A stretch of DNA of 64,000 nt, taken from the NCBI GenBank assembly GCA_963575745.1, contig CAUYUJ010015720.1, positions 149,427 to 213,426 on the forward strand, read 5' to 3'. The position numbers were made by a program, and so were the translations under genes. Numbering within the stretch: the first letter of the stretch is position 1; the number at the start of each line of letters is the position of its first letter. The notes under the pieces were generated by a model, which had not been told where the DNA came from, did no database searches, and was given only the letters and a program-made list of their open reading frames with translations. This stretch comes from Prorocentrum cordatum (taxonomy: Eukaryota > Sar > Dinophyceae > Prorocentrales > Prorocentraceae). Positions 51,566-62,954 of the stretch are shown here, piece by piece.

Positions 51566-53045
51566 ACGATGTGTTGGATCATGTCTTGATTATATGTTTT
51601 TTTAGTAGCTGTGATAGTTCGTCCAAAATCCCACTGTAGGAGGACATGCCCGACCTAATGATAGGCCTTTGGGGCCACCCTTAACAGTGCTGGAAGCGTG
51701 GTCTGAGGCCTTCTCGGAGAGACGGTGCGATGAAGCCCCGGTAGCGCTTGAGATTGCGGTGAACCCCAGGCCCAGGGCCATGAATCAAAGGACAGCTTGC
51801 AGCCCTCAATGCAGAGAGTCAGGAGCGGCTAACATACAATCGGGGCGTTGAAGAAGGAACCCTTTTCGATGGGGAGGGGCTCGGTGTTTCTTTATCGTTT
51901 TACAGTTTGCCTGAGGTTGTCCTAAGGTTTTCTGTAGGAGATCGAAGTTCAACTCATGGGAAATAGGGACATCGTTCCAGATTTAGGGCTCCTACACTAG
52001 CCTTGACCACCAGAAAGAATTTCGAGCACCAAGAAAGTACCGAATTTTGATGGTTTTCACGTGTCAGGCCCTGGGAGGCGATACTCGTTCAACACTGTTT
52101 CGGCACTTTTCTGTGTGCTCGGAATTATTTCTGGGATGTGGTCCTTAAGTACGATGGGAGCAACAGAAAGAGAGTCACGAGCGGCGAACCTGTCCATATC
52201 CGCGCCCTCGGGGTCCGGATTCTGGGGCGCGATCCCGCGCGGTCGCACGCAGCGCGGGGCATTCGCGAACAATCACCCTGTGTCCGCGGGGCTGCGGCCC
52301 AGGGGCCTGGCCCCCGAGGCTGTGACCGCGGATACTTTTGTATTCCTTCCGTCGAGAGAGAGCTCGACCCCTTCCCCAGGACTGGCTTTTCATCCTTGCT
52401 GTTGTTCTGGGACGCGCCCGGCGCCCGGCAAGGGCCCCCAGAGGCCTCGGAGGAGGAAGCGGTACCCATACACCGCTGCCCTTCGCCCGTTGTCCCTTCT
52501 TGTCGGCCTCCTGGATGGCCCTCGTCGCCACCGCTGGACTCGCCTCGAACTATCCTGGTCGGAACGCACCCGGGGAGAGCTCCGAGGAGTAGCGGTATCG
52601 GTACTCAGCCACGCGCAGAGGGGGTCGGGGGGAGGGGGGAGGACTTCCTAGAAGCACCCCTGCTCCTCAGGAGGCGCGGGCCTTGTCTGAAGATGTACGG
52701 CCGGGGCCTCCTAAGAAGCAGCCTCCTCCTACGAAGCCCTCCCCCCTCCCTCCACCCCCTTGTCGTGGCCGCGGAGTCCCACACCCACTACTTCCCACTA
52801 ACATGTTTTTTTAGTTCGCCGTTATCTTTCTTTCCTGAAGTTTTTTGGTGTCTCTTGCGCGCGCCGCCAGGGTGCCTTGTTCGTTTTCCCCACAGGGACG
52901 AAGACGGCGAAGGGCCTCCCGGGGTCGTGGCTGCTCCTCCTGGCGCGATCGCGGGGGGCCTATGCAGCTGCCCGGGGAGGCGCCCCGTGGCCGGTGCCCG
53001 CGGCACGGCGGCGGGCGCCTCCTGCCCAGGGTTTTCTCCGGGCCT
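51566..53045. other. Dispersed-repeat DNA, no gene recognised
   Basis: 51570-52130 is AT-richer and without long frames. 52370-52680 carries fragments shared with 4250-4880 and 49630-49745. Long plus frames from 52138 run through repeats and are not supported as genes. Confidence 0.5.
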
Positions 53046-53067
53046 CCCAGGTGGGCAGGGCTCGTCC

Positions 53068-53240
53068 TCCTCCTTCCCCTCCTCCTCCTCCTCCTCGTCC
53101 TGCTCCTCCTCCTCCTCCTCCTCCTCCTCCTCCTCCTCCTCCTCCTCCTCCTCCTCGTTTTTTTCGTCCTCCTCCTCCTCATCCTCCTCCTCCTCCTCCT
53201 CCTCCTCCTCCTCCTCCTCCTCCTCCTCCTCCTCCTCCGG
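53068..53240. repeat. (CTC)n microsatellite
   Basis: CTC trinucleotide tract with a single interruption (GTTTTTTTCGTC at 53157-53168). Confidence 0.94.
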
Positions 53241-53399
53241 TTCGAGTCGATGCAATGGGCTCCGATGCCGGTTCGATTCGGGGTCGGGCTCCGGTGTGGG
53301 GGGGGTTCCGAGGTGGCTCAAGGAAGGCCCGGCTCCGCTGCCGGCGTCGGCCGCGTCGGCTTCTCCCGGCTCGGCCGCCGATGCCCGCCTTTCCGGTTT

Positions 53400-53700
53400 G
53401 TGATTTCGATCGCCGATGCGTTTTCTTATTCTTATTTCAATCGCCGATGTTATGTTTTATTTCGATCGCCGATTATTATTATTTCGATCGCCGATTTCGA
53501 TGCTGGGCTCTCCTGGATGGGGTCCGAGCAGGTGGGGTCGGAGGATCGCGCCGCATAGCGGATGCATCGACGGTGCGGCTCGACGTGGAGCCCGTGTTTC
53601 CCCACCCCGACGTCGCCGATGCATCGCCGATGCATTGGCCATGCGGCGCGATCCTTCGACCCCATCTACTTGGACCCCATCTAGGAGGCCTCTAAAGGTG
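53400..53700. repeat. TTTCGATCGCCGAT short repeat followed by a dispersed repeat
   Basis: 53405-53500 holds four or five copies of TTTCGATCGCCGAT. 53505-53690 is the relative of 11680-11875. Repeated GATGCATCG/CGCCGATGC words give it partial dyad symmetry. Confidence 0.7.
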
Positions 53701-53758
53701 CTTCGCCCTTTGGCGCGGGCAGTCCCCCTAACGGCGCACCGAAACCCGACGCCATCAC

Positions 53759-53902
53759 CAGGGCTGTAGCTAAACTGTGTTTTGGTGATTTCGTGGACCG
53801 TTTTTGTTCTGATTTCGTTTTACAGCAACGGTTGAGCGAAGATAGAACCAGGGATAACGAACGCAAAACGGAAACGGAAAACATCGTTTGGCTCGAGCCC
53901 TG
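53759..53902 (-). mobile_element. 144-bp hAT-type MITE, copy 1
   Basis: Ends are CAGGGCTGTAGCTAAAC and, inverted, CAGGGCTCGAGCCAAAC, forming imperfect terminal inverted repeats. Flanks GCCATCAC (53751-53758) and ACCAGCAC (53903-53910) agree at 6 of 8 positions, suggesting a decayed 8-bp target duplication. On the minus strand it aligns with copy 2 over its full length, and both are exactly 144 bp. CAGGG ends and 8-bp duplications are characteristic of hAT elements. It is non-coding. Confidence 0.8.
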
Positions 53903-54107
53903 ACCAGCACCAAGATCCGCCGGGAAAAGACAAGCCTCGAGTCTCAGCGGCACGCCGTCGCACGTGCCCTCGCGCCCGTCGGCCCGCTGCCACCTGAACA
54001 TGCGGAGGGAAGATGCAGGACGCCTGGGGCCCTCTCCCTCTTCCTCTTCCTCTTCCATCAGGAGGGAAAAAAACACGCAGACACAATTAATCGTCGACTC
54101 CCAGGAA

Positions 54108-54240
54108 AATATGGGAAAATATGGGAATTGGGCGGGAAGACAAGAACCCAGAAAATATGGGAAAATATGGGGAATCATTTTATTTGTGTGTGTATATATA
54201 TATATATATACTTGTGTGTCCTTGGGCCCCTTGATTCCAG
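54108..54240. repeat. Dispersed repeat with ATGGGAAAATATGGGAAT words, copy 1
   Basis: 54040-54240 matches 61850-62010 in the same orientation: TCGTCGACTCCC(A/G)GGAAA, ATGGGAAAATATGGGAATTG, GAAGACAA(G/A)AACCCAGAAA, and TTGTGTGTCC(T/C)(T/A)GGG. The first copy carries an extra TA dinucleotide run (54194-54210). The copies are close enough to indicate fairly recent duplication. Confidence 0.85.
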
Positions 54241-54545
54241 TGCGCCCCACGAGGCCGAGGAGCACCCTCTGAGCTCCCTGGCCCCACCCGCCCCGCGCGT
54301 CTCGAGATGCCGCCTTCGGGCTCCATATGGGGCTTGCGACGACGGGCGCGGCCCGGGTCTCGCCCTCGGGCTCTCTAGTGGGCCCCCGCTCCCTCCATCG
54401 GCGCCCACGAGGGAGACTTGGCATCTCTCGAACGTGTGCATTTTTCTTTCGGCGAGGACCATCGAGGAGCCTCCTTGATCGTTTGCGCCGAAAAAAACGC
54501 ACGAAACCAAACAAACTCAGGGCTATATAGTGAGCCCCCGCTCAC

Positions 54546-54689
54546 CAGGGCTCGAGTGAAGCAGTGTTCTCCGTGTTCGTTTTGCTTTCGTCGTCCCCAG
54601 TGCTGTCTTCGTGCCACATTGGCTGCAGAACGAAGTCAAAACGAAAACGGTCCGCGAAAGTGCCAAAGCACCGTTTAGCTCGAGCCCTG
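54546..54689 (+). mobile_element. 144-bp hAT-type MITE, copy 2, with intact 8-bp target duplication
   Basis: Terminal inverted repeats CAGGGCTCGAG and CTCGAGCCCTG are perfect over 11 bases. The flanks are identical: CCGCTCAC at 54538-54545 and CCGCTCAC at 54690-54697. Internally it shares TTCGTTTTGC and AAAACGGTCC(G/A)CGAAA with the reverse complement of copy 1. A perfect 8-bp duplication and CAGGG ends place it in the hAT superfamily. There is no coding capacity, so it would depend on a transposase elsewhere. Confidence 0.88.
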
Positions 54690-54699
54690 CCGCTCACTC

Positions 54700-55310
54700 C
54701 ACTCCATCGGCGCCCACGAGGAGGAGCGTGCTCCGACCTTTTCAGGTGGCGTTCCTTGGAGCCGGCACGGGCTTTCCGGCAGCGGCAGCATCGGAAAGCC
54801 GACACCGGCAACAGGATGCCTAGAGGAACCGAGCCCCTGATCAAGGGTGGAAAAACCGCCCCGACCCCGACAACTCGCGTGTACTAAGCAGCCCTGGGCG
54901 TTTACTGAACAGCCCTGCCCTGTTCGATTCCTTCCACGGGTGCGTTTACTGAACTGCTTCGCTCGTCGGGGTGCTCATTCTGGGGGTGGCTTTTCTTCTC
55001 TCTGCCTGAGGGTGCCCGGTCCTGCCAGCACTCTGCGGGTCCGGCCCGGGCCCGAGGGCTGAGCATCCGGAGCGCTCGGCTCGGGCCGCCCCGGGGCCTG
55101 CCGCGGCCCCTGTCCACAGTTTTCTGTTTTCTCACAGCCATCCCGTGGCGTGGGGTCCTCGTTCTGAAGAGGCGGTCCGCGCGTCCCTCCTCTCCTCTCC
55201 TCCTCCTCTTCTCCTCCTTCTCCTCCTCTCTTTCTCCTCTCCTTCTCCTCTCCTCTCCTCCTCTCCTCCCCCTCCTCCTTCCCCCCCTCTCCTCTCGTCA
55301 CCCTCTCACT
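54700..55310. other. Spacer, no gene seen
   Basis: Contains a TACTGAACAGCCCTG/TTTACTGAACTGC duplicated word (54895-54960) and a CTCCTCTCC pyrimidine tract (55190-55300). Nothing else recognised. Confidence 0.5.
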
Positions 55311-55311
55311 T

Positions 55312-57511
55312 TGCCACACCCCTCAGACGTTTCGTGGCCCCATAGGGGGCTCCGCCTAAGGGCTCCATGGCGCAGTTCGCATGGCGGCGCCGCCCCATTG
55401 TGGCACACCCCTCACACGTTTCGTGGCCCCATAAGGGGGCTCCACTTAAGGTCCCAGTGGCCCAGTTCGCATGGCGGCGCCGCCCCATTTCGGCACACCC
55501 CTCACACGGTGTCATGGCCCCATAGTGATCTCCACCTACGGTCCCAGTGGCCCAGTTCGCATGGCGGCGCCGCCCCATTTTGGCACACCTCTTACACGTT
55601 TCGTGGCCCCATAGGGAGCTCCATCTAAGGTCCCAGTGGCGAACTGCGCATGGAGGCGCCGCTCCATTTTGGCACACCCCTCAAAAGTTGTCGTGGCCCC
55701 ATAGGGAGCTCCACCTAAGGTCCCCTTGGTGCAGTTTGCATGGCGGCGCCGCCCCATTTTGGCACACCCCTCATATGGAGCTTCACCTAAGGTCCCAGTG
55801 GCGCAGTTCGCATGGCGGTGCCGCCCCATTTTGGCACACCCCTCAGACGCTTCGTGGCCCCATAGGGAGCTCCATCTAAGGTCCCAGTGGCACAGTAAGC
55901 TCCCAGTGGTGCAGTTCGCATGGCGGCGCCACCTCATTTCGGCACACCCCTCACACGGTGTCATGGCCCCATAGTGATCTCCACCTAAGGTCCCAGTGGC
56001 CCAGTTCGCATGGCGGCGCCGCCCCATTTTGGCACACCCCTTACACGTTTCGTGGCCCCATAGTGAGCTCCACCTAAAGGCCTCATGGTGCAGTTCGCAT
56101 GGCGGCGCCGCCCCATTTTTGCACACCCCTCAGACGTTTCGTGGCCCCATATGGGGGCTCCACCTAAGGTCCCAGTGGCGCAGTTCGCATGGCGGCGCCG
56201 CCCCATTTTGGCACACCCCTCGCACGCTTCGTGGCCCCATAGGGAGCTCAATCTAAGGTCCAAGTGGCACAGTAAGGTCCCAGTGGCGCAGTTCGCATGG
56301 CGGCGCCGCCCCATTTCGGCACACCCCTCACACGGAGTCATGGCCCCATAGTGATCTCCACCTACGGTCCCAGTGGCCCAGTTCGCATGGCGGCGCCGCC
56401 CCATTTTGGCACACCCCTCACACGTTTCGTGGCCCCATAGTGAGTTCCACCTAAAGGCCTCATGGTGCAGTTCGCATGGCGGCGCCGCCCTATTTTTGCA
56501 CACCCCTCACACGTTTCGTGGCCCCATAGGGAGCTCCATCTAAGGTCCCAGTGGCGCAGTTCGCATGGCGGCGTCGCCCCATTTCGGCACACTCCTCACA
56601 CGTTTCATGGCCCCATAGTGAGCTCCACCGAAGGTCCCAGTGGCGCAGTTCGCATGGCGGCGCCGCCCTATTTTTGCACACCCCTCACACGTTTCGTGGC
56701 CCCATAGGGAGCTCCATCTAAGGTCCCAGTGGCGCAGTTCGCATGGCGGCGTCGCCCCATTTCGGCACACTCCTCACACGTTTGGCCCCGCAGGGCCCCA
56801 TGGCGCAGTTCGCATGGCGGCGCCGCGCCCCATCGTGGCCCCGAGCTCCACCTAAGGTCCCAGTGGCCCAGTTCGCATGGCGGCGCCGCCCCATTTTGCA
56901 CACCCTTACACGTTTCGTGGCCCCATAGTGAGCTCCACCTAAAGGCCTCATGGTGCAGTTCGCATGGCGGCGCCGCCCCATTTTGGCACACCCCTCAGAC
57001 GTTTCGTGGCCCCATATGGGGGCTCCACCTACGGTCCCAGTGGCGCAGTTCGCATGGCGGCGCCGCCCCATTTTGGCACACCCCTCGCACGCTTCGTGGC
57101 CCCATAGGGGGCTCCATCTAAGGTCCAAGTGGCACAGTAAGGTCCCAGTGGGTCAGTTCGCATGGCGGCGCCACCCCATTTCGGCACACCCCTCACACGT
57201 TTCATGGTCCCATAGTGAGCTCCACCTAAGGTCCCAGTGGCCCAGTTCGCATGGCGGCGCCGCCCTATTTTTGCACCCCCCCTCACACGTTTCGTGGCCC
57301 CATAGGGAGCTCCATCTAAGGTCCCAGTGGCGCAGTTCGCATGGCGGCGCCGCCCCATTTTGGCACACCCCTCATACGTTTCGTGGCCCCATGGGGAGCT
57401 CCGCCTAAGGGCTCCATGGCGCAGTTCGCATGGCGGCGCCGCCCCATTTTGGCACACCCCCCACACGTTTCGTGACCCCATAGGGTGCTCCATCTAAGGT
57501 CCCAGTGCCAC
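55312..57511. repeat. 90-bp satellite array with 12-bp palindrome
   Basis: About 24 units, mostly 89-90 bp; some are shortened (72 bp) or carry internal duplications. Each contains CAGTTCGCATGGCGGC, the perfect palindrome GGCGGCGCCGCC, CACACCCCTCACACG and TTCGTGGCCCCATAG. Identity between neighbours is high, typically 85-95 percent by eye. Because 90 is a multiple of 3, frames of 60-200 codons run through it on both strands. Confidence 0.97.
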
Positions 57512-57855
57512 GAGCACCCAGAGCCAAGCGTACCCAAACCGTTCACGTTCATATACATTTACACTGGGTGTAACCATGCTCGCATTCATGCAAATAGGTC
57601 CACTCGCACGCAGACTCATTCACAATCATATTCACTCGCGCTCAGACTTACCCGCGCTCAGTCTCTCGAACTCAAGCCTATCGTCCACGTTCGTGTTGTG
57701 TACACCGTGTTGTGTACCCCGCCACACAGTTCGGCGCGCCCTTCATGCGGTCCGTGGCCCCACAGGGAGCGCCACCGAATACGATATTCACAATTGCGAT
57801 ACTCACAACTGCATATGGTTGGGTCCTTCGCCAGGCGAATTTCGGGGAGTCGCCG

Positions 57856-57981
57856 AGCGCGCTCCACTACTCGCAAAGTGCCTGCTCGCAAACGGTACGC
57901 CTCTATGTGATCTATCGTAAATCCCCCGCGGTGGATCCAGGCCATTTGCGAGTTGTTGATTTGCGAGTAGTGGAACGCGCT
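57856..57981. repeat. 22-bp inverted repeat (hairpin or MITE remnant)
   Basis: Left arm 57856-57877 and right arm 57960-57981 (TTTGCGAGTAGTGGAACGCG) are complementary at 21 of 22 positions around an 82-base loop. TTTGCGAG words occur again inside the loop. Confidence 0.85.
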
Positions 57982-58025
57982 TGTCCAGGGAAGCTCCAGC
58001 TTCTTCAAGGGCATAAAAAGAACGC

Positions 58026-58172
58026 CCCTACCCTGGTTTACGAGGCGATGTGCGCTGAAACTCCTGTGGGCTGACAGGGTAAACCCTGCGTGATGTGCCG
58101 CGTCCTGGCGGCTCTAGGCTTTGGGGGGTCCCAGGAGGTTTACAGACCACGCACTTGTAAACCAGGGTAGGG
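58026..58172. repeat. 16-bp perfect inverted repeat
   Basis: CCCTACCCTGGTTTAC (58026-58041) and GTAAACCAGGGTAGGG (58157-58172) are perfect complements 115 bases apart. The region between them carries TGACAGGGTAAACCCTG (58072-58088), itself a short palindrome. Confidence 0.85.
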
Positions 58173-58736
58173 CCGTTTGTTCATCCCTCAACTTCTGGTA
58201 TTTGTTGCTGGCTGCTGGGCTCCCGCGGGTGGGCCCTGCTGGCGGGCCTCTCCAGCGGGCGATGTTCGCCTCGAGTCTCCCCCCCCAGCCCCCTGCGACT
58301 CGTTGGACGAGGACGGCGGGCTCGATCTGGCTCGACCGCAGGTGCCTCTCGCCGAGCATGGCGGGACACCCCCCACCAGCCGTGCGTGCGTGACGCCCCT
58401 CCCAACCCTGGGCGGCGCACACGCCCCCTCGCGCGCTCGCCCATGCAAGCAGGGCGGCCTGCGCGACGCCTCGCGCCCACCGCCTGGGCAAGCGTCGCCC
58501 CGCGCCGCTGCGCGGCGCGCGGCGCCCGCCCCTTCCCGTTCGCCCAGGCATGGGGGCTGGGGTGGGGGGGGCGCCCGCCCCGCGCTTTCGTGGCCGCGAT
58601 TCAACGTTGCACGATGATCGCCCACAAAACATCATTCCCGACTCGATTCGGCGGCGAGCCCGAAGGAGGAAGTGAAGAGGGGCGTCGGGAGCCTTGAGGC
58701 GGGGGTCAATGCAAACGAGGGTCAGTCAGAGCGCCC

Positions 58737-58915
58737 GATCTTGCAGGATCCTGCAGGGACAGGGTTGCATTGACCTGGGTTTGGGTGCCGGATCTTGCAG
58801 GATCCTGCAGGATTCTTCGCATTGACCCGGGTTTGGGCGCAGGATTTTGCAGGGTCTTGCAGGATTTTGCAAGGTCTGGCTGACCTGGGTCTGGATTGAC
58901 CTGGGTCAGAAGATC
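58737..58915. repeat. TTGCAGGATCCTGCAGG tandem repeat
   Basis: Three degenerate units of about 60 bp containing GATCTTGCAGGATCCTGCAG and ATTGACCTGGGTTTGGG. The core includes the palindrome CTGCAGGATCCTGCAG in two copies. Confidence 0.8.
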
Positions 58916-59940
58916 CCCGAGGGCGGGCCTACTCACAAAGCTCCGAAGTCCCCCAGCCTTCTGAGAAGGTGTCTAAGCCCAGCCCGAAGACGCAAGAGGC
59001 AACTGTTCAGAAGGCCAGAGGGCTTCTGAGAAGCCCCACTGCTGTTTGAAAATGGTGTGTTCTTTCTCACTTCCCCCCGAACTCGCCCCCGATAGGAGCC
59101 AGAAAAGGATGTGGAGGCCGAGGAAGCCCAAGAGGAGACCCAGGAGGCTTCCGCGTGGGACTTTCTTTTAAGGTGTGGAAGAGGAGGGCCCTTTTCGAGG
59201 GGCCCTCCTCTTCCTAATCCTTGCTTTTTGCTGTCCCGCGTCCTCTCGAGCCAGCAGCGTCAGATGGAGCACGGCACACCGGCCATGCCACGGTCCGACG
59301 GCGACCTGCGTCGTGGCCCCATGTGCCATATTCCTCTGCCCATTCACTCCGCCCCCCCCCCCCCTGTTGCACATATCGACCCCCTTCCCAGTCTCTCCCC
59401 CCGCCGCTTGTTCTTCGCTTCCCCAGGAACCCCTCATCTCTCCCTGTGGCGCCCAGGCAAGCTCGGCGCGGCGGCGGCCACGAGCGAGCCTGGAGCGGAG
59501 GGGTTTGTGTGAGTTGCGGCCATGGCATGTGCTGAGGGCGCAGGGCTACGCATGCAAGGACTTGAGCGCCCATGCAGAAGCAATTTCAATGGACGGGAGG
59601 GGATGGCTAAGTTTGCCAGGATAGCTCTGACGAGGCGTCGCATCTTGTCAACCCTGTTCCACTTGGCTGCTCTTGTGTACATTGACTGTTTGCTTCAGTA
59701 ATGAATCATGTTAGCCTAGAGTGCACTAGCGTCTGTTAGCGCTTGGTAGTCGATGAGATCGAGCCGATTTCGCGTCGACTGGCGTCGATTAGCGTCGACT
59801 TAGCGCCGAGCAGCGTCGATTCGCAAGGGCCAACAAGGTGGTTTTGGAGGCTCCCATGAGTTGCTACCGAAATTGAGGAGGGGTCATGGAGGAGGAGGCA
59901 TGCGAGGAGGAGCACTGGTAGTGCTGCAGCTGTCAGCGTC
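58916..59940. other. Spacer, no convincing gene
   Basis: Frames of 90-150 codons overlap on both strands at 59110-59620 without domain character. 59760-59825 holds a short GCGTCGA(C/T)T repeat. Confidence 0.5.
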
Positions 59941-59959
59941 CAAGGGGGGGGAGGTAGAG

Positions 59960-60480
59960 CTTGGGTCCACGTAGGACCGCGCTCCGCTGGACGTCACGGG
60001 AGGTGCCGAAAGTGCAGAAGTTGGCCGCGCCCAGTGAGGGGAGTGAGAGTTTGGAATTGCATCGCACTGCGCTCAGTGCGACACCCCCCGCAGGCTCGCG
60101 AACGCGCCGACAGTCCCGCAGTTGGCAGCGCCCGGAGAGGGTTGTGATCATAAGGATGAGATTGGGACCGCACTCCGCGGGAGCCTCCATTCACTCACAA
60201 GGGTGCTGGCAGCTCAGCTGGCAACACGCATGGAGGGAGGTCAGATGTCTGATCCGCGCAGGTCCGCGCTCCGCTGCAGCTCCGATGAGCTCACGGCAGT
60301 GCCGACAGTTTCGCGGTTGGAAGCGCCCAGGGGGAGGGGAATCATGTTCTGGATCCGAACAGCTCCGCGCTCCTTTGTACCCATCCAGGAGCTGGAGAGC
60401 TCGCAGGCAGCTCCGCAATTTGCAGCACTCAGGTGGTGGGGTGACAGTTCTGACCTGAATGGGGACGCGCTCCTCTGGAT
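59960..60480. repeat. 100-bp degenerate tandem repeat, about 5-6 units
   Basis: CCGCGCTCCGCTG-like words begin units near 59977, 60067, 60168, 60262, 60363 and 60465. Each continues with GTGCCGACAGT-like, GCAGTTGG(C/A)AGCGCCC and GGGGAG(G/T) words. Spacing is 90-105 bp. Confidence 0.75.
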
Positions 60481-60644
60481 GGTCCCCAAACTAGGCTTCG
60501 CATGAGGGTTTCTGATTAGTTAGTATGTGAAGGAAACCGGTGGATGCGGAGCCCTTCATCAGAGGCCGCTCTTGGCTTTGCCTGGGGTTCCCTGCAGGCG
60601 TTGCTTGGAATCCTCGCCCCCAGCGTTGCCCTTGGTTCCTTGGG

Positions 60645-60935
60645 AGTGCCATTGCAAGCAATGCCAAGCAACGATTTTTAGCAATGCCAAGCAGCCAGGC
60701 AATGCCGAGCAAGGGGAAGCAACACCAAGCAATGCCATGCAATGCCAAGCAATACCATGCACAGCGAAGCAATCTCAAGAATTGTCAAGCAATGTAGAAT
60801 ATGCATAACCACAAGCAGTGCCAAGCATTTCCAAGCAACGGCTCCAATCAATGCCAATCAATGCAAAGCAATGTCACAAGATGCCAAGCAATTATTTTCA
60901 TTGCATTGCTTTGCTTTGCGTTGCTCAGAACTAAT
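60645..60935. repeat. CAATGCCAAG decamer-type repeat
   Basis: Many copies of AAGCAATGCCAAGCAATGCC with scattered substitutions and spacing changes. The end (60898-60920) contains GCATTGCTTTGCTTTGCGTT, roughly the reverse complement of the unit, so the array ends with inverted units. Confidence 0.88.
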
Positions 60936-61129
60936 TTGAGTCGTTGTGGAGTTAAGAGGCTCCCAATTGGGGTCGCGCCCGGGCTCATGATTTTGATCCG
61001 GATAGGAATCGTTTCCGCCTTACCTTCCAGAAGCTCGCGAAACAGTTGCACGGCAGGCAGCTATAGGCGTCAACATATATTGGCCAGCGTGGACCCCAGG
61101 CAGCAAGTTATTGCATTCTGGTTATGAAA

Positions 61130-61390
61130 GCTCCGCGGTGTGAGCTGTGTCGTGTAAGCTATGTTGTGTATACAATGTTACGTGCTCTATGTGGTGAGAA
61201 CTATGTGGCGTTAGCTATGTGGTGTGAGCTATGCGGTGTACGATGGGTGGTGTAATTGAAGTCTGTAAGCTATTCGACGTGAGCTATGTGGTGTGAGCTA
61301 TGCGGTATACGCTATGTGGTGTACCCTATTTTGTGTAAGCAATGTCGTGTAAGCTATGTTGCGTGAGTTCTGTGGTGTGAGCTACGGTAG
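61130..61390. repeat. GCTATGTGGTGTGA short-period repeat
   Basis: Degenerate copies of GTGTGAGCTATGTGGTGTGA and GTGTAAGCTATG, period about 15-16 bp. Related to 5640-5962. Confidence 0.85.
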
Positions 61391-62950
61391 TTCGACAGTA
61401 GCATCGGACCAGTGCACAAGTTACGTTTGTTTCAAAGTTTGTAGCACACTGGATATGAGATCAGACATGTGGATTCCCTGTGCAGTCAACTGATTCAAGG
61501 GCGTGTCCGGCTACCATGTCCCTGTCCGGCTACCATGTCCGCGAACCCCCTGGCGGTTGGATGATTCATCGGCTGCATTGTCTTGTGCCCGGTTGGTTAC
61601 TTCGTCGGCTGCCTCTTTGGTTGCCTGATCGGTTGCTTCTCCGGCTGCCTCGTGGGTTGCCTGGTGAAGCGACTCGATTGCTGCTGCTTGGTTGTTCGAT
61701 CTCTCGATTCCATCCAGCCATACCTGGATGGGGAGCAGGCCGCGAAGTAGGGGGGGGGGCGAGGAGGACGAAAGGCTGCGCTGCCGGGGCGCCCGCACCC
61801 CTCGTGCCGCGGCGCGCCTCCCTCGGCGGCGGCACGTGCGCATCAGGTGAGGAGGGGAAAAAACACACAGGCACAATGAATCGTCGACTCCCGGGAAACT
61901 ATGGGAAAATATGGGAATTGGGGGGGAAGACAAAAACCCAGAAAATATTGGAAAGTATGGGGAATCCTGTTTTTTGTGTGTATTTATTTGTGTGTCCCAG
62001 GGCCCCTTCATCAGGGCCGTCAGAAAACGACTCGGGATGAGCTACCGGTCCCTGGGGAGGGGTCGACACCTCGCCCCAGACCTGATCGCGTCGTGAGCAA
62101 ATCAGGACGTGCGGTTTTTCGCTATTTTCGGCCTCCGGGGGCCCTCGCCGGTCCCCGGTCCCCAGGAAGACCGCGATCGGATCGGGATGATGAGGTTTCA
62201 GGACGGTCGAAATGGGTACGGAAAGAATGGGCACGATACTTGGCAGCGGTTCTTGTTCATTCTGAACAGGATTTGTTGTCGGTGCCACTGCGGGCCTTGT
62301 CTATTTGAGACATAAGGCTGCCTGCCCAACAGCAGCCTCTGTAGGTTGGTTTTGGAGAACATTTAATGTTGGGCGTTGTGCGCATTTTTTCCTTACCCAG
62401 CTTGGGCGTCCAATAATCGCGTATGTCGAGCGTGTTTAGAGCACAGTCGTGCTCTGTATCCTCCCAGCCCCTTCCTCCCAGCGCGATGATTGATTGCCTT
62501 TCTCATGATTTCGGATCCGCCGTGCTTTGGTTGATTTTCGGGCCTCTCAGTGTGTCAGAATCGCACCCCACACGCTGCGAATAAGTAGAGCGGAGCCTCT
62601 GAGGAGTAGGGCGGATGTGTCCGTAGCGGTGTTGCGCCGAGAGCGGCGGCAGAGCAGGGTGGACGTTGACGCCAAGGGAGCCTGAAAAGTACAGTCGCCC
62701 TGATGAATAGGTCCACCCTGTGAAGTCAAACGTGCTCCTGCGTCCTGCGCATCGTACGTCGTGCCCTCTGCAGTCCCGGGGTAACGTTCCCCTGTTGGAG
62801 GCCGTGTTGCCGTCGGAAGACTCTTCTGTTCTGTCGCGTGCCGTGTGCAATCTCAAGTCCGCCCGTACGGCGGACATGTCCGCCCCCACTTGCGAAATCG
62901 CCGAACTTGCGGCGGCTCCGCAGTCAGGGGCTGGGGGTAGGACGAGGAGG
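61391..62950. other. Repeat-derived DNA, no gene established
   Basis: 61500-61700 has a GGTTGCCT/GGTTGCTTC repeat. 61850-62010 is the second copy of the ATGGGAAAATATGGGAAT repeat. 62700-62930 has a plus frame containing AVCNLKSARTADMSAPTCEI that might be an exon but is unconnected. Confidence 0.5.
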
Positions 62951-62954
62951 ACCT

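Larger units (their letters stand above)
57512..58736. other. Region with two hairpins and a weak minus frame
   Basis: 57560-57720 is CTCGC/CATTCA-rich. Two long-armed hairpins follow (57856-57981 and 58026-58172). A minus frame near 58400-58114 (LGERHLRSSQIEPAVLVQRV) looks partly coding but runs into the second hairpin. No gene is established. Confidence 0.45.

Noticed and set aside
55312-57493. Repeat protein encoded by the 90-bp satellite
   Set aside because: The unit length is a multiple of three, so frames stay open on both strands automatically. Shortened units break every frame and no start or flanking exon exists.
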